From Paulinella micropora (lineage: Eukaryota > Cercozoa > Imbricatea > Euglyphida > Paulinellidae): 64,000 nucleotides of DNA. This document shows, piece after piece, positions 10,997-19,242 of this stretch. The position numbers and the translations under genes are program-made. The notes under the pieces were generated by a model. That model searched no databases, was not told the DNA's origin, and saw only the letters and a program-made list of their open reading frames with translations. Within the stretch, counting starts at the first letter, position 1. Each line of letters opens with the position of its first letter. Location of the stretch: positions 5,001 through 69,000 of the forward strand of contig WBZZ01006832.1 in NCBI GenBank assembly GCA_019918135.1, given 5' to 3'.

Positions 10997-11539
10997 ATGA
11001 GCGCAGCAGAGACGAGGGGTGAGTTGCTGTCTGTTGTGGACATGAGTGTTCTGGGGACGTTTCATGGGACCCAGCCTCAGACATTTGCCTTGGGCGAAAG
11101 ACTGCTGCAGGCTACAATCCAGCCCGACGGATCGTTGCTACTGCAGCACTGTAGCTCCTCGGACGATCTGAGCTTGCAGACCCAGCTCGCTCGCGAGGGG
11201 CGAGCGCATGTGATACAAAAAAGACGCGAAGACAGGGAGTTGGTGCAACGCGATTTGCACGCCTTGGAAGAAAAGCTCCGGCAGCCATTGGGCGAGGGGG
11301 GCGACGAAGAGGCCGATCTGATTCGACAACAGAGCGAAGAGCTGCTGAGGCTCCATCAGCTTGTTGGGCAGCACACGCGCGAAATCGAGAGGTTGGTACA
11401 GGCGCACAAACGTGAGGTGAAATACACCAAAAAAGCGAGACGCTTAGCCTCAAGCTCGCGCCGGGCGTGCCGACGCGCGTGCCAACCATGTTCCCTGACG
11501 GGGTGCTCCTCTGGTGCCCGTTGCAGGAACCTGAACTAA
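10997..11539 (+). CDS. Coiled-coil protein
   Basis: A 180-residue protein starting MSAAETRGEL. The N-terminal third looks like beta-structure (SVLGTFHGTQPQTF, TIQPDGSLLLQH). The rest is a charged, heptad-rich helix (RDLHALEEKL, ESEE/LLRLHQLV, REIERLVQAH) that should form a coiled coil. An NHL-propeller reading frame starts within 100 bases downstream on the same strand. Coiled coil plus NHL is the layout of TRIM-NHL-like proteins, so the two may belong together, but no RING or B-box is seen here. The upstream extension through G/C tracts is unlikely to be translated. Confidence 0.5.
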   Translation: MSAAETRGELLSVVDMSVLGTFHGTQPQTFALGERLLQATIQPDGSLLLQHCSSSDDLSLQTQLAREGRAHVIQKRREDRELVQRDLHALEEKLRQPLGEGGDEEADLIRQQSEELLRLHQLVGQHTREIERLVQAHKREVKYTKKARRLASSSRRACRRACQPCSLTGCSSGARCRNLN

Positions 11540-11600
11540 GCAGCAGCTGCGAGGTTCAGAGTGCCGAGGTGGATGTGCGCTGGGGATACCAAGGCATGCC

Positions 11601-12611
11601 TTGCGCTGCGGCCTTTGTGCTGCCCCAGCCCGGCCGCGGCGGCCTCCCGCGCCACGCCGGGGGGTGTGCGTGGACGAGGACGGGCTGCTGTACGTGTTGG
11701 AAAGGCGGGGGCACGGTATCTTTACGTGCCAAACAGGTGGGGAGGGCCAGCAGCGTCTTGGCAGGTTGCTGAAGCTAAGCGGCCCGCACCTGTTTGAGCA
11801 GGACACAGGGGTGGTTACATGCCAGGGCCGTTTGTACTTGTCGGGCCCCCCGACGACGCGCGGCTTGGCGTCTCTGGCGCTTCAGGGAGCTTGCAAGCAC
11901 GTGATGGAGGAGGGCCTCAGCAGCGGGGAGGAGGCCCTTCCCTCCGCCCCCCCAGCTGCGGTTTGCGCAAGCGGATTGGCCGCGTCGGGCAACACGCTGT
12001 GGGTCACCGACCGCGCGCACTGTGTCCGGGAGCTGAGCGCGACCGCCTCGGGCAAACCAAAATTGCTCAAGGTATGGGGCAAACAAGGCGCACTTCCCGG
12101 TGAGTTCAGCTCACCCGCAGCTATCGCGTACGCGGAGGGGAAGTTGTTGGTCGCGGATTGCTTGAACCATCGCGTGCAGATCTTCTCCGCCAACGACGGC
12201 ATTCTCATCTCGCACTGGGGGGGCCAGGGGTCCCAGCCTGGTCAACTAAACCGCCCGCACGCTCTTGTCTTTTGCCAGGGCCTGGTCTTTGTCGCGGACT
12301 GCCCTGCTAGCAGCGGCTGGCGGGGGGGCACGCCCCTCTCCCCCCCCCCCCCCCCCCCCCCCTCCATCCAGCCCGCGCAAGCGGGCTGGGTGTTTGTCAG
12401 CGGCTACAGCCACGGCAACGTGCTTGCCTTCCACGTCCAGGCGGCGGAATATAAGGACCCGTGCCCCCCCCCCCCCCCCGCCCCCCCTCTCCCTCATCCA
12501 TCCCGCGCAAGCGGGCTGGGGGCAGACTCCGACGACGCTTCGTGGGCAGACTTCGACGCTTTGGTGCCAGACTCCGACGCAGGGGGGCGTGCCTCCCCTG
12601 ATCTCTTCTAG
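11601..12611 (+). CDS. NHL-repeat beta-propeller protein
   Basis: The protein shows NHL repeats, the ~40-residue blades of propellers that bind protein or RNA. The clearest is FSSPAAIAYAEGKLLVADCL followed by NHRVQIF; the next blade has GQLNRPHALVFCQGLVFVAD. Earlier blades are weaker (VCASGLAASGNTLWVTDRAH, GVCVDEDGLLYVLERRG). The last third is invaded by two palindrome/C-tract elements, read as proline runs and PAQAGW, which break up the final blade (VSGYSHGNVLAFHVQ). The 5' end of the gene is unclear, and the preceding coiled-coil frame may be part of it. A short acidic C-terminus ends at 12611. Confidence 0.6.
   Translation: MRCGLCAAPARPRRPPAPRRGVCVDEDGLLYVLERRGHGIFTCQTGGEGQQRLGRLLKLSGPHLFEQDTGVVTCQGRLYLSGPPTTRGLASLALQGACKHVMEEGLSSGEEALPSAPPAAVCASGLAASGNTLWVTDRAHCVRELSATASGKPKLLKVWGKQGALPGEFSSPAAIAYAEGKLLVADCLNHRVQIFSANDGILISHWGGQGSQPGQLNRPHALVFCQGLVFVADCPASSGWRGGTPLSPPPPPPPSIQPAQAGWVFVSGYSHGNVLAFHVQAAEYKDPCPPPPPAPPLPHPSRASGLGADSDDASWADFDALVPDSDAGGRASPDLF
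12330..12525 (+). repeat. Palindrome plus C-tract element, copies 2 and 3
   Basis: Two C-runs, each followed by the palindrome CCAGCCCGCGCAAGCGGGCTGG or a near copy (12368-12389 and 12498-12519), lie within the NHL coding region. They are read through in frame as proline runs followed by PAQAGW or SRASGL. The ~60 bases between them (CACGGCAACGTGCTTGC ... GAATATAAGGACCC) recur near 15230-15290. Confidence 0.75.
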
Positions 12612-12631
12612 CCCACTTGCAAGACAAATCA

Positions 12632-12690
12632 TTTTTTTAATTAATTAAAAAGCTCTACTTTTGTTTGTTTGTTTGTTTTTTTTTAATAAA
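12632..12690 (+). terminator. Probable 3' end signal of NHL gene
   Basis: About 20 bases after the stop codon comes a T-run, TTAATTAATTAAAA and a GTTT repeat, then TTTTAATAAAAAAGC with an AATAAA at 12685-12690. Similar AT-rich motifs lie at other gene 3' ends in the window. Confidence 0.45.
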
Positions 12691-12913
12691 AAAGCTAACT
12701 TTTGTTTGTTTGCGAGAGGTGAGGGCCAGGCTCTGCCTGGACTCCAAGACTACGCGCAACGAGGTGGTCGCCCAGGCGCTGAAATTTTATTTGGCGGAAC
12801 AACAAGCCGGCCTGGACCGCGCGGCCGCCCCGGCCTGGACCGCGCGGCCGCCCCGGCCTGGACCGGTAGCAAACACCCGTACAGACTCCAAAGTCTTTTT
12901 TTTTTGTAAATAA
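12665..12913 (+). CDS. Possible short ribbon-helix-helix-like ORF
   Basis: A small frame whose middle reads RARLCLDSKTTRNEVVAQAL followed by KFYLAEQQ. This resembles the strand-helix-helix pattern of CopG-type ribbon-helix-helix DNA-binding proteins. The N-terminal part is coded by a T-rich stretch and is probably not translated, and the C-terminal part is coded by 23-base repeats. No good start codon is evident, so it may be a gene fragment. Confidence 0.2.
   Translation: MFVCFFLIKKLTFVCLREVRARLCLDSKTTRNEVVAQALKFYLAEQQAGLDRAAAPAWTARPPRPGPVANTRTDSKVFFFCK
12809..12863 (+). repeat. 23-bp tandem repeat
   Basis: GCCTGGACCGCGCGGCCGCC is repeated twice plus a partial third copy, with period 23. 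Confidence 0.8.
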
Positions 12914-13051
12914 AAAAAAACAAACCTGTGACCAAGTCTGGATCTGCTAGCGGGGCGCACGCCATAGCACAACGATTAACAGGATAATTTTTTTTTATTT
13001 TTTTAGAAAAGTGAGATATTTAAAAACTAGCTAGTCTTCTTTTCTTGGCTC

Positions 13052-15100
13052 CTAGTTCACGCCCTCGCCTCTCTCTTCTTCTGCTTCATACTCCTCGTCC
13101 GGCGGGAGCTCGTGCAAGAGCGAGGCGGCGCTGGCCAGCGGCTTGTCCTTGATCTTCTCGTATTCGTGCTCCCAGACATAAAACACGCGGCAGCCGGCCG
13201 GCATCCGCTGGCGCACAAAGTACATGCGCGCCATCGTCTTTCGGTACAAATCCTGGTTTAAGCGGCCGTGAACCGAAGAGCGGCCCTCAGCGTACTTGGG
13301 ATGTCCAGGCGGAAAGCCGTGGTACGCGTTCCCGTGGAACTCGTACACGCAGTTCCGGGCCTCGTCGTAGCCATCCAACAGCAGCTTCGTGCCCGGGACT
13401 CGGGCCTCGGACCCCCGGGGCACGTCGGCGCCATTAGTAAAATGCTTGTGCTGGATCCGCCAGCCGGGGTGGGCTTGCTCTAACCTGTCCCACAGCCTGC
13501 ACGCCGCGATCGAGCAGCCCGCGACCGGCTTAGGGATCAGCCCGCGCGCAAACGCGTGCTCCGTGCACAGCCTTCGCTTGCGCCCTTGCTCATCCGCAAA
13601 TCTGGCGTCTTTCTTTGTCTCGGCCGGGCAGTCCTCGCACGGGTTCAAGAACTTGTGGCAGCCTCGCGCCCGGGCATGCTCGGCGCACAGCCTCTGCCCG
13701 CGCCCCTGTTCGTCCGCAAAGGCGGCCTGTTTCTTGGCGTCGGCCGGGCAGTCCTCGCACGGGTTCTGCACCTCGTGGCAGCCTCGCGCCCGGGCATGCT
13801 CCGCGCACAGCCTCTGCTTGCGCCCTTGCTCGTCTGCAAAGGCAGCCTCTTTCTGGGCGCCTGCGGGGCAGTCCTCGCACGGAATTCGCACCTCGTGGCA
13901 GCCTCTGAGTCTCGCATGCTCCGCGCACAGCCGATTCTTGCGCCCTTGCTCGTCCGCAAAGTTGGCCTGTTTCTTGGCGTCCGCCGGGCAGTCCTCGCAC
14001 GGCATCTGCACCTCGTGGCAGCCTCTGAGTTTTGCATGCTCCGCGCACAGCTTCTGCTTGCGCCCTTGCTCGTCTGCAAAGCTGGCTTCTCTCTTGGCGC
14101 CGGCCGGGCAGTCCTCGCACGGGGTCAAGACCTCGTGGCAGCCTCGCGCCCGGGCGTGCCCCGCGCACAGCCGATTCTTGCGCCCTTGCTCGTCCGCAAA
14201 GTGGGCTTCTTTCTGGGCGTCCGCCGGGCAGTCCTCACACGGGTTTCTCACCTCGTGGCATGCTCGCGCCCGGGCGTGCTCCGCGCACAGCCTCTTGCTG
14301 CGCCCTTGCTCGTCCGCAAAGTGTGCTTCTTTTTGGGCGCCGGCGGGGCAGTCCTTGCACGGGTTCTGCACCTCGTAACAGCCGCGCTCTCTGGCGTGCT
14401 TGGCGCAGAGTTTGTATCGGCGCTGTTGCCCGTCTTCAGCCCAATACAGGCCTGCGACGACAACCTTGTCTCTGTGCCAGCAACTTGCGCAGGCAAACTT
14501 CCATTGCGTCCAACCCTGAGGCAGCTTGCTAGCTCGACTGAACAAGGCACCGCCTGCACTTACCCGTAATTGGTAGTTACGCCCGCCTTGCGAATGAGCA
14601 AGCACCTGCCCCGGTGCCATGGCGCTCGGCTGTGGTAGTCTCTCTTTCTTCTTTGGCTGCTTAGCTTCCTGCCCACCCCCCCGCCTTTCCTTTTCTATGC
14701 CTTCCGACGAGGCGGAGCCGTGCCGCGCGCACAGCGTGGGCCACTCGCGGTCCTGGCGGACGGTCGCCCGCGTCGCGATGTTTTCGTGCTCGTAGCAGCT
14801 TTCACAGGCCGGCCGGTCCGCCGACTCTTGGCCCCCCCGCCACTCCTTAAACACCAGCCTCTGGCCCTCGAGGACCTTGAAGGCCGCGCCGTAGTGCTGC
14901 AGCATGCGCACGCCCAGCCGCCGCTCCACGAACGGCTCGGCGCTAGCCAGGCGCTGCAGCCACAGCCGGACCGCGGACGACTGGCGGGCGTGGCGGCTGC
15001 TGCTGCTGCTGCTCCTGCCGTCGTCGTCTTCGTCGGGCCGCTGCCGCTTCGGGCGGCGGCCGTGCTGGCTCACGAACCTTTGCATGGCGCGGCTGTCCAT
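13052..15100 (-). CDS. EsV-1-7-like Cys-repeat protein with nuclease-like C-terminus
   Basis: A 682-residue protein if started at the ATG at 15100 (MDSRAMQRF); upstream sequence is repeat-derived. After a serine-rich basic region come degenerate Cys/His units, then seven nearly identical 40-residue repeats with the pattern CEDCPA..KKEA.FADEQGR..RLCAEHA, spaced by RGCHEV..P. The CxxC ... CxxH layout recalls the EsV-1-7 repeats of brown-algal viruses and stramenopiles, and each repeat should bind zinc. The last ~130 residues carry a PD-(D/E)XK/Vsr-like nuclease pattern: LLLDGYDEARNCVYEFHGNA, then YHGFPPGH, and later MARMYFVRQRMPAGCRVFYV. I infer a DNA-targeting nuclease with a repetitive zinc-finger reader. 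The frame is intact. Confidence 0.65.
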   Translation of the reverse strand: MDSRAMQRFVSQHGRRPKRQRPDEDDDGRSSSSSSRHARQSSAVRLWLQRLASAEPFVERRLGVRMLQHYGAAFKVLEGQRLVFKEWRGGQESADRPACESCYEHENIATRATVRQDREWPTLCARHGSASSEGIEKERRGGGQEAKQPKKKERLPQPSAMAPGQVLAHSQGGRNYQLRVSAGGALFSRASKLPQGWTQWKFACASCWHRDKVVVAGLYWAEDGQQRRYKLCAKHARERGCYEVQNPCKDCPAGAQKEAHFADEQGRSKRLCAEHARARACHEVRNPCEDCPADAQKEAHFADEQGRKNRLCAGHARARGCHEVLTPCEDCPAGAKREASFADEQGRKQKLCAEHAKLRGCHEVQMPCEDCPADAKKQANFADEQGRKNRLCAEHARLRGCHEVRIPCEDCPAGAQKEAAFADEQGRKQRLCAEHARARGCHEVQNPCEDCPADAKKQAAFADEQGRGQRLCAEHARARGCHKFLNPCEDCPAETKKDARFADEQGRKRRLCTEHAFARGLIPKPVAGCSIAACRLWDRLEQAHPGWRIQHKHFTNGADVPRGSEARVPGTKLLLDGYDEARNCVYEFHGNAYHGFPPGHPKYAEGRSSVHGRLNQDLYRKTMARMYFVRQRMPAGCRVFYVWEHEYEKIKDKPLASAASLLHELPPDEEYEAEEERGEGVN
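13560..14400 (-). repeat. 120-bp coding tandem repeats
   Basis: Seven tandem units of 120 bases encode the 40-residue CxxC...CxxH repeats. Codon-level identity between units is high, so they expanded recently or are homogenised by gene conversion. Long open frames on the opposite strand here are mirror images of the repeats. Confidence 0.9.
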
Positions 15101-15127
15101 GCAGTCTGCAGACAAGGGGGAAAGCTG

Positions 15128-15335
15128 CCCCAGCCCGCGCAAGCGGGCTGGGAAGAAAGCTAGGAGCGGGGCGCCCCCCCCCCCCCCTCCCCTTTCTAGG
15201 TCGGCGCGCAGCCTTTGCTGTGCGACTACACCCACGGCAACGTGCTTGCTTTCCACGTCCAGGCGCCGGAATATAAGGACCCGTGCCCCCCCCCCCGCCC
15301 CCCCTCTGCCTCATCCAGCCCGCTCCCCTAAAGCG
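15128..15335 (-). repeat. Palindrome plus C-tract element, copy 4, with NHL gene scrap
   Basis: The palindrome CCAGCCCGCGCAAGCGGGCT (15129-15148) is followed by AAGAAAGCTAGG, a long C-run and CTTTCTAGGTCGGC. Next come ~60 bases (about 15227-15290) nearly identical to the last blade of the NHL gene at 12405-12465, a second C-run and a degenerate palindrome. This looks like a fragment of a related NHL gene carried or left by repeat recombination. The element touches the 5' side of the EsV-1-7-like gene. Confidence 0.75.
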
Positions 15336-15430
15336 CGCTTCGGAAAGTACAATTTTTTTTTTTAACCTAATGCTTCGGGCCTACACTTAGCAAAAAACAT
15401 GAAAACATCATCATCATCATCATCATCAGC

Positions 15431-18400
15431 TTAACCAGTCGCAGCGAGTGGGCGCGCGGGCCGATCGCTAAAGGCCCGCAGCATGCGTCTTGTGGTGCCC
15501 CAGGCGGGGCCGGGCTGCAGCTGAATGTCGCCCAGCGCGAGCGCCTGCTCGGTTTGCGCACGACACAGGTTGCAAAAGTCTGCGTTGGAGGGGCAGAACT
15601 GCCGCTCGAACACACGGCGGCAGCTCGGACGCTTGCACAGGCCATTATCGGGACAACACGCCTGGATTTGGACTTGGAGCGAGCCCTTGTTGTCGCACAC
15701 TACGCACTTGCGTTTGATGTCTATCGCTGCCTCAAAAGCGGGCGGGGGATCGGGCTCGCCGGCGGCCGTGGCTTCGATTGTGAGCACAAGCCGCGCGAGA
15801 GCCTCGGCCTCTGCTTGCTGGGGCAGCTGAAGCAGGCGCGCGGCCAGCAGCACAATTTGTGGGCGGGGCGGGGTTGGGTGCGAGTCCGTCGTCGTCAGTA
15901 GCTGGGCCAGGGGCGGCAGCCCCAGCGCTCTGCACACCGCAGCAGCGCCCTGGAGCACAGCTCGCCAGGCTTGTAGGGCAGCGTCCCAAGCGTCAGGCGT
16001 CTGTTGCAACGCAATGGCCAGAGTCTCTCCGTATTGAATGATGGCACGCAGGGACGCGCGCAAGCGGGCCGCCCCTACTGGTGGGGGCTGGTGCGCAATT
16101 CGCAAGAGGCACGGCTCCGCTAGTACACGCGGCAAGGTGTAGATGGTAATTTCGTCCCGCCACAGCATGCGCTGTGGATGGCGCGAGCTGGGGGACCAGA
16201 GCGGAGGCATGGGGTTTAAGTCCTGCTCCCACAACATGTAGACAACTGTGCGGACTAGCACCGAAGAAGCCACGCTTGCCTCTAGCCCGAGGCACGCCAG
16301 ATCCGCTGGGTAAAAAAAGTGCGCGCGCATCAACAGCGCGGGCTCCTTGTAGATGTCGTCTAGCCGAGCGTGCGGTATAATCTGGGGATGCAGAGTGGCA
16401 CCATTGAGAAGGGAACGCGCGCGCATCAACTCCTTGCCGTCGTCGACCCCGTCGTCGGCTTTCTGCAAGGTGTCGTTCTGCAGGCGCTCGTTGATGCGGC
16501 TGAGGCTGTAAGTCTCGGCGCCGGGCTCTTGCTGTGCGTGTCCGTCTGCTGCCTTACGCGTGCGTGCCTTGCGGCGTTGCTGCTTGCGACGTCGTGCCGC
16601 TCGTTGCTGCTGGGCGGGCATTATTGTGGGCGCCCTCTCCCAGCTCGCGCAAGCGGGCTGGAAGAAAGCTAGGGGGCGCGGCGCCCCCCCCCCCCCCCTT
16701 TCTAGGTCGGCCTGCAGCCTTTGTTGTGCGACTTTGCCAAGAGGTCGTCTGAGGCGGGGCAAGGCTTGTAGCAAGGAGGGGATGAGCCAGGCCAGAGACG
16801 TGGGGGAGGGGTCATTCTCTTGTTCGTCATAGGCCCGGCCGAAGAAGCCGCCACGACCGTCCTCGTTCGCAAGGTCTTGTTGCTGGAAGAGTTCGAGGAA
16901 GCGTGTTGAGGAAAGCAGTGCTAGGGAAACCTGTTGGGCGCGTTGATATTGCTCTGGACTTTCATCGGCCGGTTCCGTCAAGAAATGAGTGCGAAAGACA
17001 TCGAAGGCTAAGGAGGGGATGAGCTTCTTAGAATCGAGAAGGTGCTCGACCATTTGTACGCTAGCTGAGACAGGGACATTGTGCTGGAGGTGTGGGCGCA
17101 GTGCGATCGTCAGGACACACGTGCCGTCATCGTCTTCTCTGTGAGGGTCCGCCCCTTTGGCCGCCATCGCCTTGAGTTCTTGCACGCGGCCACGGTTTGC
17201 CAGGTGCCACGACAGGCTGGCACAAAGGCCGTCGTCGGTGGCACCGACGGCGTCATCTTCTCCTTCTTCTTCTTCGAGGCAAAACATGTGTTCGAGCCAA
17301 TCTATTTCCCACAGCGCGTGGTCCCCGAGCACCTGGAGTATTTCGCTATTGGCTCCAAACTTAAGCGTGGCTTGCCAGACCAGGTTAGAGACCAGGATGT
17401 CCGCTATAGAAGACTTAGGGAAATTCTTGTAGTACTGTTCCGTGATGAGCTCGGACCTTGCTGCCTCGTACAGTTTTCCTAGGATTTCAGAGCCCATTTT
17501 GTCCTGCTGCAGAATCAGGTCTGCATTGTCAGCAATAAGCTCTCGCATTTTGTCACACTCCTCGCACGGGTCGTCGGAGTGAGCCTTGCAGGCGCACTGC
17601 TTGGCGACGAGAGCAGTTATTCTTGCGAATTGTTGCACCAAGGACACAACCTCTTTTTCCTCCTGGGAGGTGTGCTGACTAGATATGCCGCCAAAGCTCT
17701 GTAGCAGCTGGCCGTTATACCAGTGTTTGTTCAAGCTGTAGCGAATAACGTATTTGGGGATAGCCTGGTTGCTAAGTGTTGTCACATATATGCCGGGGTT
17801 GGACAGGTTATCGACAAAGTTGCTGTAGACAGCGCTCATACTCGCATCCTTGTAGAGCACCCCGGAACCCGGACGGGTGTTGATGGCGATAGAGCCGACG
17901 AGGACGTTACAGATCAACACTGTGTAGAGCCCTTGGGAATCCGGCGAGCTATAGAATACGGTGTCTCTGGATTTCCCTGCAAAGTAGCAACCCTTGCCAT
18001 ATTTTCCTTGAACGCAAAAGTTGGGCTGAAAGCCCATAGCCAAGATGGAGTTCAAGTGGATGCTCTGGGTGCCGTGGAAGAGGGTCATTACTTTCAGGGA
18101 CTTTTCTTGTTCCATGAGGAGATTATGGGTAGCTTGGTACAGTTGCTCCAGGGGGGGGCGCACCACCCTCTGGATCAAGTGCACCTTGGCGTACGGGGCC
18201 ATGGAACTCATAAAGATTTCCAGCACCTTTTGTTCCACTTGTGCGCTGTCTTCCTCAGGTGCCTGGCGGAGGTTCTCGTGCACATGGGGAGCGTCTCGCA
18301 CTTCTATCCGGCACAGCTTGTACTTCTTTTCACTCCCACTGCCTCTTTGGTTCCTAATTGTGGCCTGGCGGAAATCCAGCGTATACCTATTCCCGCCAGC

Positions 18401-19036
18401 TACAATAGTCGGGTTGTCCGGGGCAACGCCGGGCTGGTCGATGCGGAACCGGAGCTCGGCTTCTATTTCTTGCGAGAGCCCGGGGTCAAAATAACAAAGA
18501 GCTCTGCCAGGGGTTTCCCAGCCCCAGTTGACAGCCGTCGTCGGGCGGGGGAGGTTGGATTGGCTGTTCAGAAACTGCACCTCATTACGGCACAGATGCA
18601 CAGAGTATGCGAGCCAAAGCTCGACCACCTGCTTTAGGCTTTGCAATTTTCCTTGCGTCTTCAGAGTATTATTCTGAAAATCCTGGCTGATTGGCAAGAA
18701 CGAGGTGGCCACTTTCCGGTGGATTCTCAGTGCGATGGCAAGCCCGTTGGGTGTTTGTGGCCTGGGGACCAACGCAAAGGAAATCAAGGGGTCGGCGAGG
18801 GCCGCGGAGCCCTGCTCGACGACGGGCACCTCTGAGCACACGATCTGCAGCTGGGGTACCCATGAACTACACTCTTGGTGGAGTTTGTCAGAAGTATACG
18901 AGCAGCGGATTGTGACCTTTTTTTCAGCAGCGGCACCATTACCTTGCTCCTCAAAAAGGCTCAGGGATATGTGTCTCTGGTACTTTTCGGGAATGGTTCC
19001 TTTTAATATGTTTCCTTTCACTGGGTTTTCCGACAT
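15431..19036 (-). CDS. WWE-PARP-ankyrin multidomain protein
   Basis: A 1201-residue uninterrupted frame starting MSENPVKGNI. Residues ~165-245 resemble a WWE domain (GNRYTLDFRQATIRNQRG), which binds iso-ADP-ribose or poly-ADP-ribose. Residues ~260-440 are a PARP catalytic domain: TLFHGTQSIHLNSILAMGF, KGCYFAGKSRD, TVLICNVLVGS and PKYVIRYSL, giving the NAD-binding His and Tyr. The third catalytic position is unclear, so mono-ADP-ribosylation is more likely than chain building. Residues ~620-700 look ankyrin-like (GRVQELKAMAAKGADPH). A repeat-derived insert follows near residue 800, then a helical region and a Cys-rich end (KCVVCDNKGS ... CNLCRAQ). WWE+PARP is the layout of host antiviral and stress PARPs, so capture from a host is likely. 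The A/T-rich stretch just upstream may be its promoter. Confidence 0.75.
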   Translation of the reverse strand: MSENPVKGNILKGTIPEKYQRHISLSLFEEQGNGAAAEKKVTIRCSYTSDKLHQECSSWVPQLQIVCSEVPVVEQGSAALADPLISFALVPRPQTPNGLAIALRIHRKVATSFLPISQDFQNNTLKTQGKLQSLKQVVELWLAYSVHLCRNEVQFLNSQSNLPRPTTAVNWGWETPGRALCYFDPGLSQEIEAELRFRIDQPGVAPDNPTIVAGGNRYTLDFRQATIRNQRGSGSEKKYKLCRIEVRDAPHVHENLRQAPEEDSAQVEQKVLEIFMSSMAPYAKVHLIQRVVRPPLEQLYQATHNLLMEQEKSLKVMTLFHGTQSIHLNSILAMGFQPNFCVQGKYGKGCYFAGKSRDTVFYSSPDSQGLYTVLICNVLVGSIAINTRPGSGVLYKDASMSAVYSNFVDNLSNPGIYVTTLSNQAIPKYVIRYSLNKHWYNGQLLQSFGGISSQHTSQEEKEVVSLVQQFARITALVAKQCACKAHSDDPCEECDKMRELIADNADLILQQDKMGSEILGKLYEAARSELITEQYYKNFPKSSIADILVSNLVWQATLKFGANSEILQVLGDHALWEIDWLEHMFCLEEEEGEDDAVGATDDGLCASLSWHLANRGRVQELKAMAAKGADPHREDDDGTCVLTIALRPHLQHNVPVSASVQMVEHLLDSKKLIPSLAFDVFRTHFLTEPADESPEQYQRAQQVSLALLSSTRFLELFQQQDLANEDGRGGFFGRAYDEQENDPSPTSLAWLIPSLLQALPRLRRPLGKVAQQRLQADLERGGGGAPRPLAFFQPACASWERAPTIMPAQQQRAARRRKQQRRKARTRKAADGHAQQEPGAETYSLSRINERLQNDTLQKADDGVDDGKELMRARSLLNGATLHPQIIPHARLDDIYKEPALLMRAHFFYPADLACLGLEASVASSVLVRTVVYMLWEQDLNPMPPLWSPSSRHPQRMLWRDEITIYTLPRVLAEPCLLRIAHQPPPVGAARLRASLRAIIQYGETLAIALQQTPDAWDAALQAWRAVLQGAAAVCRALGLPPLAQLLTTTDSHPTPPRPQIVLLAARLLQLPQQAEAEALARLVLTIEATAAGEPDPPPAFEAAIDIKRKCVVCDNKGSLQVQIQACCPDNGLCKRPSCRRVFERQFCPSNADFCNLCRAQTEQALALGDIQLQPGPAWGTTRRMLRAFSDRPARPLAATG
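16638..16705 (-). repeat. Palindrome plus C-tract element, copy 5, inside the PARP gene
   Basis: CAGCTCGCGCAAGCGGGCTG (16641-16660) is followed by AAGAAAGCTAGG, a C-run and CTTTCTAGGTCGGC, matching the copy at 15128 over more than 100 bases. It lies wholly within the PARP gene and is read in frame on the minus strand as AQQRLQADLERGGGGAPRPL followed by AFFQPA. The same peptide style (AQQRLRADLERGGG) precedes the EsV-1-7-like gene. Confidence 0.8.
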
Positions 19037-19049
19037 GGCCCTTCTCCTT

Positions 19050-19068
19050 CTTTATAAATAAAAAGAGA
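19050..19068 (-). promoter_or_regulatory. A/T-rich upstream element of the PARP gene
   Basis: TTTATAAATAAAAAGAG on the plus strand (so CTCTTTTTATTTATAAA on the coding strand) lies about 15 bases before the ATG at 19036. A TATA-like block close to the start codon fits short viral promoters; a similar ATAATTTATAATGC precedes the kinase-like gene start at 26933. Confidence 0.4.
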
Positions 19069-19221
19069 ACAAACAGCGGGGACGGCAAGACGCAGGAATA
19101 GAACAAGCCTCTCTGCCCCCTTCCCCCCCCCCCACCACACCACACACACACAATCCCCTTTTCCCCTTTCCTTCCCCCCTTCTCTCGCCTCTTTTTTTTT
19201 GGTGTACAAGAAAAGAAAAAA

Positions 19222-19242
19222 AAATTATTTTATTAATTTTTG
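19222..19242 (-). terminator. AATAAA-type 3' end overlapping the stop codon
   Basis: On the minus strand the reading frame ends within AAAAATTAATAAAATAA, so an AATAAA overlaps the stop of the RING/IBR gene, followed by a T-rich run. Confidence 0.5.

Noticed and set aside
13560-14400. CRISPR-like regular repeats
   Set aside because: The 120-base units are coding, contiguous and without unique spacers.
13268-14569. Long Ser/Cys/Ala-rich open frames on the plus strand
   Set aside because: They mirror the 120-base repeats of the minus-strand EsV-1-7-like gene; no start context or protein features of their own.
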